Part shown: one piece after another, positions 1 to 7,193 of the stretch | Layout of the letters: each line of letters starts with the position of its first letter | How positions within the stretch are numbered: the first letter of the stretch is position 1 | NCBI RefSeq assembly: GCF_011046895.1 | Contig: NZ_CP049249.1 | Span: 682,001 to 746,000, forward strand | Source: Rhizobium rhizoryzae | Lineage (GTDB): Bacteria > Pseudomonadota > Alphaproteobacteria > Rhizobiales > Rhizobiaceae | Direction: 5' to 3' | Length of the DNA: 64,000 nucleotides | Program-made: the position numbers and the translations under genes | The notes under the pieces: model-generated | Databases searched by the model: none | Told to the model about the DNA's origin: nothing | What the model saw: the letters and a program-made list of their open reading frames with translations, nothing else

Positions 1-1605
1 ACCCACATCGATGCGGACCTTGTCACCGGTCTTGAGCAGCGCCAGACCGCCGCCTGCGGCGGCTTCGGGCGATGCATTGAGGATGGACGGGCTGCCCGAT
101 GTGCCGGACTGCCGGCCATCGCCGATGCACGGCAAGGATGTAACGCCCTTGTTCAGCAAGTAGCTGGGAGCGCGCATGTTGACGACTTCGGCCGCACCGG
201 GATAACCGATTGGACCAGCACCACGCATGAACAGAACCGTGTTCTCATCGATACCGAGCGCCGGGTCATCGATGCGATGGTGATAGTCTTCCGGTCCGTC
301 GAACACCACCGCCTTGCCCTCGAATGCATCGGGATCATTCGGATTGGAAAGGTAGCGATCGCGGAACTCCTTGGAGATCACGCTCGTCTTCATGATGGCG
401 GACGAGAAGAGGTTGCCACGCAGGACGCGGAAGCCTGCCCGCTCCTTCAACGGTTGATCGTAAGGACGGATGACCTTCTCGTCTTCGATCACGGCGCCAC
501 GGCAGTTTTCGCCGATGGTCTTGCCGTTTACCGTCATGGCATCTTCGTGGATCAGGCCCTGCTGCATCAACTGGTTGACGACTGCCGGTACCCCGCCTGC
601 ATGATAGTAATCTTCGCCAAGATATTCGCCAGCAGGCTGCAGATTGACGAGAAGCGGAATTTCTTCGCCGTACTTCTGCCAGTCATCAACCGTCAGTTCG
701 ACGCCAAGGTGACGCGCCAGACCATTGAGATGGATCGGTGCATTTGTAGAACCACCGATCGCCGAGTTGACGCGGATCGCGTTGACAAATGCTTCCTTCG
801 TCATGATGTCCGACGGCTTCAGGTCTTCCTTCACCATCTCAACGATACGCAGGCCGGTGAGGTAGGAAATTTCCTGACGGTCACGGTAGGGAGCCGGAAT
901 GGCGGCCGAGCCCGGAAGCTGCATGCCGAGAGCTTCCGCCAGCGAGTTCATGGTCGTCGCGGTGCCCATGGTGTTGCAGTAACCGGTCGAAGGAGCGGAC
1001 GATGCAACCAGCTTGACGAAACCGGCATAATCGATCTCGCCCTTGGCCAGCAGTTCGCGTGCTTTCCAGACGATAGTTCCGGAACCGGTACGTTCGCCAC
1101 GGAACCAACCGTTCAGCATCGGACCGACAGAAAGAGCGATAGCCGGAATGTTGACGGTGGCCGCAGCCATCAGACAGGCAGGCGTCGTCTTGTCACAGCC
1201 GATAGTCAGAACCACACCGTCCAGCGGGTAACCGTACAGGACTTCGACGAGGCCTAGATAGGCGAGGTTACGGTCCAGACCTGCTGTCGGACGCTTGCCT
1301 GTTTCCTGGATTGGATGCACCGGAAACTCGATGGCGATACCACCCGCTTCCCGGATACCTTCGCGCAGGCGGTTTGCCAGTTCGAGGTGATGACGGTTGC
1401 ACGGCGAAAGGTCCGAACCGGTCTGGGCGATGCCGATAATCGGGCGATCGGACTGGAGCTCAGCCTGGCTGAGACCAAAGTTCATGTAACGCTCAAGATA
1501 GAGCGCCGTCATGTCGGCGTTGGCAGGATTATCGAACCATGCACGCGAGCGGAGCTTTCCGTTCGGACCGGTTGCAGTTTTGGTGGGCAAATTGTCGTTG
1601 CTCAT
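1..1605 (-). CDS. IlvD/Edd-family sugar-acid dehydratase (L-arabonate/D-galactonate type), 3' end cut by window edge
   Basis: The frame is open for 535 codons from ATG at 1605 to the window edge, so the C-terminus is missing. The protein belongs to the IlvD/Edd iron-sulfur dehydratases that convert aldonic acids to 2-keto-3-deoxy acids in the cytoplasm. Three candidate [2Fe-2S] ligands are visible: C69 in LSPCN, C137 in GCDKTTP and C210 in GYCNTMG. Their spacing equals C59/C127/C200 as I recall them from the Rhizobium leguminosarum arabinonate dehydratase, shifted by about ten residues. The stretch [15 protein letters not shown] followed by PAPYRDR is typical of the sugar-acid branch rather than of branched-chain IlvD. 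It is the third gene of an operon, 41 bases after the Gfo/Idh dehydrogenase. Family is certain; exact substrate (L-arabonate, D-galactonate or D-fuconate) is inferred from the neighbours. Confidence 0.9.
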   Translation of the reverse strand, partial: MSNDNLPTKTATGPNGKLRSRAWFDNPANADMTALYLERYMNFGLSQAELQSDRPIIGIAQTGSDLSPCNRHHLELANRLREGIREAGGIAIEFPVHPIQETGKRPTAGLDRNLAYLGLVEVLYGYPLDGVVLTIGCDKTTPACLMAAATVNIPAIALSVGPMLNGWFRGERTGSGTIVWKARELLAKGEIDYAGFVKLVASSAPSTGYCNTMGTATTMNSLAEALGMQLPGSAAIPAPYRDRQEISYLTGLRIVEMVKEDLKPSDIMTKEAFVNAIRVNSAIGGSTNAPIHLNGLARHLGVELTVDDWQKYGEEIPLLVNLQPAGEYLGEDYYHAGGVPAVVNQLMQQGLIHEDAMTVNGKTIGENCRGAVIEDEKVIRPYDQPLKERAGFRVLRGNLFSSAIMKTSVISKEFRDRYLSNPNDPDAFEGKAVVFDGPEDYHHRIDDPALGIDENTVLFMRGAGPIGYPGAAEVVNMRAPSYLLNKGVTSLPCIGDGRQSGTSGSPSILNASPEAAAGGGLALLKTGDKVRIDVG

Positions 1606-1646
1606 GATCTTCTTCTCACGAGAGGAATAGGTTCAGACGGCGCAAA

Positions 1647-2579
1647 TCAATCTTCGAAAGACTCAACGACATTGCGACGGCCAAGCATAAAGGCATCTGC
1701 GACATGTACCAGCGGGGAGAAGTCTGTGTCCGACCGCTTCGATGAGACAAGGTCAACGAAATGCTTATAGAGGCTGCGGTATTCGCGATCCTCCTCAACG
1801 ATCTGCGCCTCGCCATTAACGATAAGGCGGCTGCCACCGTGTGTGAGAACCACATCGCCTTCCTGTGTGGAAACGCGAATATCCCAGGTCTGCGGCCCCG
1901 TCTGGCGCCAGTCGAAGGCTGCCTTGATGGGTGTACCGCTGGCCGTCTGAAATTCCAGATCAGCAGCGATAGGTGCTGCCCGGTTTGCCGGGAAGGAAAG
2001 CTCCGAAGAGACCAGATGAAAGCTCTCGGGCATGATGCGGGTGACGATCGACAGGGCATTAATGCCAGGATCGAAGACACCAAGTCCGCCTGGCTCCCAG
2101 ATCCAGGCTTGCCCCGGATGCCAGTGGCGAACATCTTCCTTCCATTCGACTTCGACAGACTGGATGCGGCGCTCGGCCAGAAGACGACGCGCAGGTTCAA
2201 CGGCAGCTGCTTCGCGAGAATGCCAGGTCGCGAACAGACTGACACCCTGTTTGCGCGCCAAAGCTTCCAGTGCAAAAACCTCCGCAATCGTAGCGCCCGG
2301 CGGCTTTTCAAGCATCACGTGCTTTCCCGCCATCAGCGCTGCGCGTGCCTGCTCAAACCGTCCCTGCGGGGGCGTACAGAGCGAAACCGCGTCAACGTCG
2401 ACATCGGAGGCCAGAAGAGCATCAATGTCGGGGAAACAGTGGATATTCTCAAGCGAGGCATTGCGGCTGGCAACGGCTACCAGATCAATGCCATCCGTCG
2501 CCGCAATAGCACCAAGATGCTGATCGCGTGCGATTTTCCCGAGCCCGACAATGGCAAGACGAATATTCGGCACAGGCAT
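1647..2579 (-). CDS. Gfo/Idh/MocA oxidoreductase, probable D-galactose 1-dehydrogenase
   Basis: This 310-residue NAD(P)-dependent sugar dehydrogenase has an N-terminal Rossmann fold with GLGKIA at residues 12-17 and the Gfo/Idh signature EKPPG at residues 91-95. Length fits the rhizobial/pseudomonad D-galactose (L-arabinose) 1-dehydrogenases, which oxidise the sugar to its lactone. The start is ATG at 2579; longer readings run back into the upstream gene and look non-homologous. The start lies 4 bases after the stop of the GguC-like gene, so the two are probably translationally coupled. Together with the downstream dehydratase it would supply steps of a non-phosphorylating galactose/arabinose pathway. 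Substrate assignment is inference. Confidence 0.85.
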   Translation of the reverse strand: MPVPNIRLAIVGLGKIARDQHLGAIAATDGIDLVAVASRNASLENIHCFPDIDALLASDVDVDAVSLCTPPQGRFEQARAALMAGKHVMLEKPPGATIAEVFALEALARKQGVSLFATWHSREAAAVEPARRLLAERRIQSVEVEWKEDVRHWHPGQAWIWEPGGLGVFDPGINALSIVTRIMPESFHLVSSELSFPANRAAPIAADLEFQTASGTPIKAAFDWRQTGPQTWDIRVSTQEGDVVLTHGGSRLIVNGEAQIVEEDREYRSLYKHFVDLVSSKRSDTDFSPLVHVADAFMLGRRNVVESFED

Positions 2580-2583
2580 CACC

Positions 2584-3573
2584 TCAAAGCTTGCGAACAG
2601 ACACCGGACGCTCGTTCGCAACTGCAAGAGCGTTGCGCAACGGGAGCTTGAACGGTGCTGCTTCAATCTCGAACACGTCACCTGGCTCTGTCTTGATGCC
2701 TTCCGAGAACGACAAGGTTGCCGTCCCGAAGAAGTGGACATGAAGGTCGCCCGAACGACGGAACAGATCGTACTTGAAGTTATGATACTCCAGGTTGGCG
2801 ATCGTATGCGACATATTCGCCTCACCAGACAGGAAGGGCTTTTCGAAGATCACTTCTGTGCCGCGAATGACTTTCGAGGTGCCTTCGACATGATCCGGCA
2901 GATCACCGACCAGCAACTCAGGTCCAAGCGCCGCCTCGCGCAGCTTGGAATGCGCCAGCCAAAGATAATTGCCCTTCTCGGTCACATGGTCGGAAAATTC
3001 GTTCGCAAGACAGAAGCCGAGACGGAAAGGTGTGCCATCCGCACCGATGAGATAGATGCCAGCAAGTTCCGGCTCTTCTCCACCATCAAGGGCAAAAGCT
3101 GGAGATACAAGATCCTCACCCGTTGCCTTCAACTGCGAACCATCACCCTTGTAGAACCATTCAGGCTGGACGCCGACCGCACCAGCCTTAGGCTTGCCGC
3201 CCTCGACACCCATGAGGAACATGCGCATGGAATCAGTTGGCTTTTCAGCCGATTGTGCCGCCTTGTGCATCTTGTCACGGCCATCGGCGGAACCCAGATG
3301 CGTCAAGCCAGTCCCGGCGACGACAAAGTGTGCAGGATCCGGATGCGACACAGGCAGCAGCAAACGCTTCTCGCGCGCGGCAGCATCAAGATCCACAACC
3401 TCACCCAAGGTAGACTGCGAAAGTTGTTCGGCGAACGTGCGGCCAGCGGCAATAGCCTGCTGGGCAAGATCATAGACGGAAGCCACACCTTCCACGATCC
3501 GCGCGTCGTCTTCACCATTCCAGGCAACAACACGCGCCTGCCCATTGACCGAAACCTGCAGTAGTCTCAACAT
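2584..3573 (-). CDS. GguC-like fumarylacetoacetate-hydrolase-family protein
   Basis: A 329-residue protein of the FAA-hydrolase superfamily. It begins MLRLLQVSVNG, and the GguC-type features are a charged central region containing KGDGSQL and a C-terminal part containing RGTEVIFEKPF and FFGTATLSF. GguC-family members sit beside sugar importers and dehydrogenases in Agrobacterium and relatives and are thought to act on 2-keto-3-deoxy sugar acids, but this is not settled. It is the first gene of the operon, reading away from the GntR regulator at 4047. ATG at 3573 is chosen because residues before it are low-complexity and unlike the family. Confidence 0.8.
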   Translation of the reverse strand: MLRLLQVSVNGQARVVAWNGEDDARIVEGVASVYDLAQQAIAAGRTFAEQLSQSTLGEVVDLDAAAREKRLLLPVSHPDPAHFVVAGTGLTHLGSADGRDKMHKAAQSAEKPTDSMRMFLMGVEGGKPKAGAVGVQPEWFYKGDGSQLKATGEDLVSPAFALDGGEEPELAGIYLIGADGTPFRLGFCLANEFSDHVTEKGNYLWLAHSKLREAALGPELLVGDLPDHVEGTSKVIRGTEVIFEKPFLSGEANMSHTIANLEYHNFKYDLFRRSGDLHVHFFGTATLSFSEGIKTEPGDVFEIEAAPFKLPLRNALAVANERPVSVRKL

Positions 3574-4046
3574 CGATATAATTCCGTTTGTGAAGCTACG
3601 ACTCCCTCGTAGCACCTCCCTGCGCGTCCGCGCCGTCAAAAATATGACTATTAGCACGCACCGGGCTTTGTCAAGCGACCGACTTTTTGGAATACCTCAT
3701 CGTAGACAGGCACCAATTGCCAAAGTTTAAATCGATTTGCAAGATTTATATCGATTTAAATTGCGACTTCCCGCTCATATTCCAACACAATGGAATAATC
3801 ACCTTTTCAAAAGTATGATTTTATGATGTTCATTGGCTCATTCGTTTTTTCGGCGGGTCGCTTGGGAGAGCGAAGCCTGTCGGCGTCGGGAGAGGATGAA
3901 TGATGCGGGCATGCAGTAGCAATGCTGCATCTTACAATGCTTTTGGTTTTGGAAACGCATCGGTTCGTAATTAAGTCGCAAAACGGCGTGCGATTCGCGC
4001 GGGTAGGCGCTGGTGCATGTGTTGAGACAGAGTCAGGGAGAGAGAC
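3574..4046. promoter_or_regulatory. 473-bp divergent intergenic region, sugar-acid operon versus GntR regulator
   Basis: No supported gene lies here; short frames in it have no recognisable content. The middle (about 3720-3830) is much more AT-rich than its surroundings. It holds the 11-bp inverted repeat listed at 3726-3760 and must contain promoters for both flanking transcripts. Confidence 0.6.
3726..3760. promoter_or_regulatory. Perfect 11-bp inverted repeat, probable GntR operator
   Basis: TTTAAATCGAT at 3726-3736 is repeated as its exact reverse complement ATCGATTTAAA at 3750-3760, with a 13-base spacer. Each arm carries ATCGAT. It lies between the sugar-acid operon and the divergent FadR-type regulator, where such regulators normally bind. 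The assignment to that regulator is inference. Confidence 0.6.
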
Positions 4047-4808
4047 GTGGGCCTTCTGGAATCGGCAATCACGGGCAAAAAGCGGAGCAGCAGCCATGCG
4101 CATGTTGTGGCTGAGCTCGGGAGCTCAATCGTATCGGGTCGCATAAAGGTTGGGACGATCCTGCCGGGCGATAACGAATTGACGCAGCGGTTCAACGTCT
4201 CGCGAACCGTTCTGCGTGAAGCGATGAAAACTCTTGCCGCCAAGGGGCTGATTGAGCCGAAGGCGAAGGTGGGCACGCGCGTGCTTCCGAGCGACAAATG
4301 GAATTTCTTCGATCCGGACGTTCTAGGCTGGCGTTTCGATGCGGGGATCGACCAGACATTTACCGATTACCTGGCGGAAATCCGTTTGGCGCTGGAGCCT
4401 GCGGCAGCCGCAGCTGCTGCAATGCGCGCCACGAGCGATGATATAGTCGCACTTTATGCCATTGCCGCCAAATTCGATAATCTATCCCACACCCCGGAAA
4501 CGATCGCCAAAGTCGACCTTGATTTCCATATTGCGATTGCCCGCATGTCAGGAAATCCCTTCATGCGTTCTGCCACTGCTTTGATCGAGGCGGCATTGGC
4601 GATCTCGTTCAGGCTGTCGTCGCCTGCCGCATCGCCTGAGATGATCGACGCAATTGCCGACAATCACCTGCGCATCGCCCACGCAATTGCGTCCCGCGAC
4701 CCGGAAAAAGCGGTTGCCGCCATGCGCCACGTCATTGATGTCGGACGAAGCCGTATCACCAGATGCCTGACCGAAGACCAAATCCCGATCTCAACAACCT
4801 CGGCTTAA
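4047..4808 (+). CDS. GntR/FadR-family (FCD) transcriptional regulator
   Basis: 253 residues starting at GTG 4047, preceded by AGGGAGAGAG. The N-terminal winged helix (about residues 17-85) contains the GntR signature with PGDNELTQRFNVSRTVLREA. The C-terminal all-helical FCD ligand domain follows, containing LALEPAAAA and HIAIARMSGNPF. Members with this layout (DgoR-like, GalR-like) usually repress sugar or sugar-acid catabolism and release DNA when the acid binds. Its divergent position beside the dehydratase/dehydrogenase operon and the dyad at 3726-3760 suggest it controls that operon. Ligand not determinable. Confidence 0.92.
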   Translation: MGLLESAITGKKRSSSHAHVVAELGSSIVSGRIKVGTILPGDNELTQRFNVSRTVLREAMKTLAAKGLIEPKAKVGTRVLPSDKWNFFDPDVLGWRFDAGIDQTFTDYLAEIRLALEPAAAAAAAMRATSDDIVALYAIAAKFDNLSHTPETIAKVDLDFHIAIARMSGNPFMRSATALIEAALAISFRLSSPAASPEMIDAIADNHLRIAHAIASRDPEKAVAAMRHVIDVGRSRITRCLTEDQIPISTTSA

Positions 4809-4839
4809 GAGCCGGGATCTTCGCCACAACATTTATTCA

Positions 4840-4874
4840 TTTGTAAGCAGTCCGGAAACCGGACTGCTTACAAA
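4840..4874. terminator. Perfect 16-bp stem, 3-nt loop; bidirectional terminator
   Basis: A 16-base arm (4840-4855), loop AAA (4856-4858) and the exact complementary arm (4859-4874). The stem ends in TTTG/CAAA, giving short T runs in both directions. It sits between the converging gntR-type gene (stop 4808) and the pilZ gene (stop 4891), so it can serve both. Confidence 0.85.
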
Positions 4875-4890
4875 CACAGTCCATCGCGGA

Positions 4891-5136
4891 CTAAAGGAAG
4901 CGCAGCCCCAACTCCTTCAACTCTCGTCTCGCCACTAAGCACTGATGGCTACCGCCTTCGTCCAGCACGAGCTTGACTTCATCAGGCAGCGCCAATCCAT
5001 TCTCGACCGAAACGCGAGCGCCCGTATCGGAAATATCTCGCAGAACGCCGTTAACGACGCTGTGCCCGTTGTTGAAGACCAACCGTACGCCTTTCAACAT
5101 GCGCCGCCTCGGTGCCGGTTCAGGGCTCTGTGTCAT
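4891..5136 (-). CDS. Small single-domain PilZ protein
   Basis: 81 residues, essentially one PilZ domain: basic RRRMLKGVRLVF near the N-terminus (the RxxxR region that contacts cyclic di-GMP) and DISDTGARV about 25 residues later (the D/NxSxxG motif). Stand-alone PilZ proteins act as cytoplasmic c-di-GMP receptors influencing motility or exopolysaccharide. ATG at 5136 is preferred to the GTG three codons upstream because AGGTG lies 7 bases before it. Its targets cannot be told from context. Confidence 0.8.
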   Translation of the reverse strand: MTQSPEPAPRRRMLKGVRLVFNNGHSVVNGVLRDISDTGARVSVENGLALPDEVKLVLDEGGSHQCLVARRELKELGLRFL

Positions 5137-5320
5137 GCATATCACCTGTCAAATGCTGGTCACGCGCCTGCGCAACTGCCTTCTATTAGATGCCACTACC
5201 TTAAGGTTTGCCGAATATAAAACCTTGAAATCTTACCATCCAAATCCTTGAACTTGTTGAGGAGTGATGCATCTAAGCGCGTGTGATGATCCATAAGAAG
5301 CATACCTAGAGACAAAAAGC

Positions 5321-5710
5321 ATGAACAGCACGGGCGCTCCCCCATCTCTCTCTGTCCTGGTTCTGGAAGACGACATGCTTCTTGCCATGGACATGGAGGA
5401 TCACCTCATCAGCCGCGGCTTTCAGGTACACGGGCCCTTTGGACGTGTCGGCGATGCTATGGATTCAATTGGCGATCTCGAGATCGACCTCGCGATCGTT
5501 GACCTCAACCTGAACGGCGAATTTTCATTTCCGGTTATCGAATTGCTAAATCAACGTAGCGTGCCAGTCATTGTCTGCAGTGGCTACGTTGAACTACCGG
5601 AGGTCAGGACGAGGCTCCAGGGGATACCTCACGTTGGGAAACCATGGATGCCTGAGCGGCTGGACGCCTTAATGCGTGACGTCCTTACCGCTACCCGAGT
5701 AGTAGGATGA
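5321..5710 (+). CDS. Single-domain response regulator (receiver)
   Basis: 129 residues forming one CheY-like receiver: acidic pocket LEDD near residue 16, phosphoacceptor Asp in IVDLNLNGE, Ser/Gly switch region in CSGYV and the conserved Lys in GKPW. There is no output domain. It resembles the receiver at 24905 (shared LVxED, AMxxED and SFPV segments), a type commonly linked to HWE kinases. Its 3' end overlaps the 3' end of the convergent HWE kinase gene by 42 bases, so the last 14 codons are shared antisense. Confidence 0.88.
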   Translation: MNSTGAPPSLSVLVLEDDMLLAMDMEDHLISRGFQVHGPFGRVGDAMDSIGDLEIDLAIVDLNLNGEFSFPVIELLNQRSVPVIVCSGYVELPEVRTRLQGIPHVGKPWMPERLDALMRDVLTATRVVG

Positions 5711-6748
5711 TGTGATGCCATCCGGCAGCGGAGGGGCTGGATCCTGGAGTGGCCAACTGATTTTGCATACCAATCCACTTGGCGAATACTCGGTCGCAAC
5801 CTTGCCCTGAAGCTCATACTCGATGGTGCGACTGATCAAGGTCGTGCCGAAGCCAGTCCGGGTGGGTTCTTGCGCTGGCGGTCCGCCGACTTCACGCCAT
5901 TCGAAATTCAGTTGCTTTTCATGATCGTCGGTGACTGACCAGTTGAGCACCACCCTACCGCTGTCGTTGCTCAGCGAACCATACTTCAACGCATTGGTGG
6001 CAAGTTCATTCAGCACCATGCTGAAGGCCAACGCGGCCTTGGGGTCAAGCGTGGAAGAAGGACCAACAGTCAGGCTGATACGATCGAGATTGCGAATGTA
6101 AGCGCTGATGGTTCTGTAGATCACATCCTGAAGCGCCGCCTCCTTCCAGTTCGTTTCGAACAGGAGCGCATGGGCATCTGCCATGGCTCTGAGGCGCCCC
6201 ATGAGATTTTCAACATAGTCATCGACACTGACGCTGTTCTTGACGGTGCGACGTACAATGGACATGACCATCGCCATCGTATTTTTCACCCGATGGCTCA
6301 ACTCTCGAACGAGTAGCTCGCGATGTTGCTCGATCCGCTTTCGCTCGGCACGCTCTCTCGATTCCGACAGAGCCCGCTCGACCGCGCTCGCAAGACGGAT
6401 CATCCGTTGCTTCAACACGTAGTCCGTTGCACCGCGCCGGAAGCTTTCGATCGCTGCCTCTTCTCCCAAGACACCGGACACGAATATGAAAGGCGTCTCC
6501 GGAACCCTGTCATGCGCCATATCGAGCGCCGCCATGCCATCGAAATCCGGCAGGGAAAAATCTGCGAGTATGAGGTCAAACTCAATTTCATCGAGAGCAC
6601 GGACATAGCCGGCACGATTGAAAGCCCGATGAATCTCAGGTGTCGGCGACAACTGCGCGAGATGTTCACTGATCAGTTCGACATCAAGCAGGCTGTCCTC
6701 CAACAGGAGAATACGAGCCGGACGCAAGAGAGGTTCAATATTTTGCAT
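5669..6748 (-). CDS. Hybrid receiver-HWE histidine kinase
   Basis: 359 residues. An N-terminal receiver (about 10-130: LLLEDS, phosphoacceptor in LADFSLPD, K in VLKQR) is followed by an HWE-type dimerisation/ATPase unit with His in ELSHRVKNT, the N-box HELATNALKYG-like segment NELATNALKYGSLS, WREVGGPP and GFGTTLI. In this family the kinase is modulated by phosphorylation of its own receiver. ATG at 6748 overlaps the 3' end of the upstream receiver gene by 14 bases, giving translational coupling. Third gene of the bacteriophytochrome operon. Confidence 0.9.
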   Translation of the reverse strand: MQNIEPLLRPARILLLEDSLLDVELISEHLAQLSPTPEIHRAFNRAGYVRALDEIEFDLILADFSLPDFDGMAALDMAHDRVPETPFIFVSGVLGEEAAIESFRRGATDYVLKQRMIRLASAVERALSESRERAERKRIEQHRELLVRELSHRVKNTMAMVMSIVRRTVKNSVSVDDYVENLMGRLRAMADAHALLFETNWKEAALQDVIYRTISAYIRNLDRISLTVGPSSTLDPKAALAFSMVLNELATNALKYGSLSNDSGRVVLNWSVTDDHEKQLNFEWREVGGPPAQEPTRTGFGTTLISRTIEYELQGKVATEYSPSGLVCKISWPLQDPAPPLPDGITSSYYSGSGKDVTH

Positions 6749-7193
6749 GTCTGGAATATCCCGGCGGGGGCTCGTTGAGGAGTGCCCAGAAGACACCAAG
6801 ATCCTGAATAGCCTTGAAGAATTCCGTGAATTCAACAGGCTTGACGACAAATGCGTTCACACCCAGTTCGTAGCTGCGAACCAGGTCCTGTTCCTCGCGA
6901 GAGGACGTCAGCATCACGATGGGGATATGCCGCAACATATCATCGCTCTTGACCCGCTCCAGAACCTCAAGCCCGTCGACTTTCGGGAGTTTCAGGTCAA
7001 GAAGGACTACAGCCGGATCGCCGCTGGGTCGTTGTCGATGGGGGCCGGTCGACAGAAGATAATCAAGAGCCTCTGCGCCATCGCGAGCGATGACGATTTC
7101 GTTCGCAAGCTGGCACTTTTCAAGTGCAGCAAGCGTGAGTTCGAGATCTCTGGGACTATCCTCGACCAGAAGGATTGGACGAAGTTCAGGCAA
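6735..7193 (-). CDS. Phytochrome-associated response regulator (Rcp1-like)
   Basis: 152 residues, single receiver of the cyanobacterial Rcp1 type: PILLVEDSPRD at the start, phosphoacceptor in LLDLKLPKVDG, T/S in MLTSS and K in VVKPVEF. No ATG is available before the domain; TTG at 7193 is chosen because AGAAAGG precedes it by 9 bases. It starts inside the last codons of the phytochrome gene (stop 7186), so translation is coupled. Such receivers accept phosphate from bacteriophytochrome kinases; here it probably relays to, or competes with, the receiver of the downstream HWE kinase. Confidence 0.85.
   Translation of the reverse strand: MPELRPILLVEDSPRDLELTLAALEKCQLANEIVIARDGAEALDYLLSTGPHRQRPSGDPAVVLLDLKLPKVDGLEVLERVKSDDMLRHIPIVMLTSSREEQDLVRSYELGVNAFVVKPVEFTEFFKAIQDLGVFWALLNEPPPGYSRHAKY

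Noticed and set aside
277..1257. 326-codon open frame on the + strand
   Set aside because: It is antisense to the clear IlvD/Edd dehydratase, has no domain and reads as a codon-bias shadow.
2551..3564. 337-codon open frame on the + strand
   Set aside because: Antisense to the GguC-like gene; composition and lack of motifs show it is not coding.
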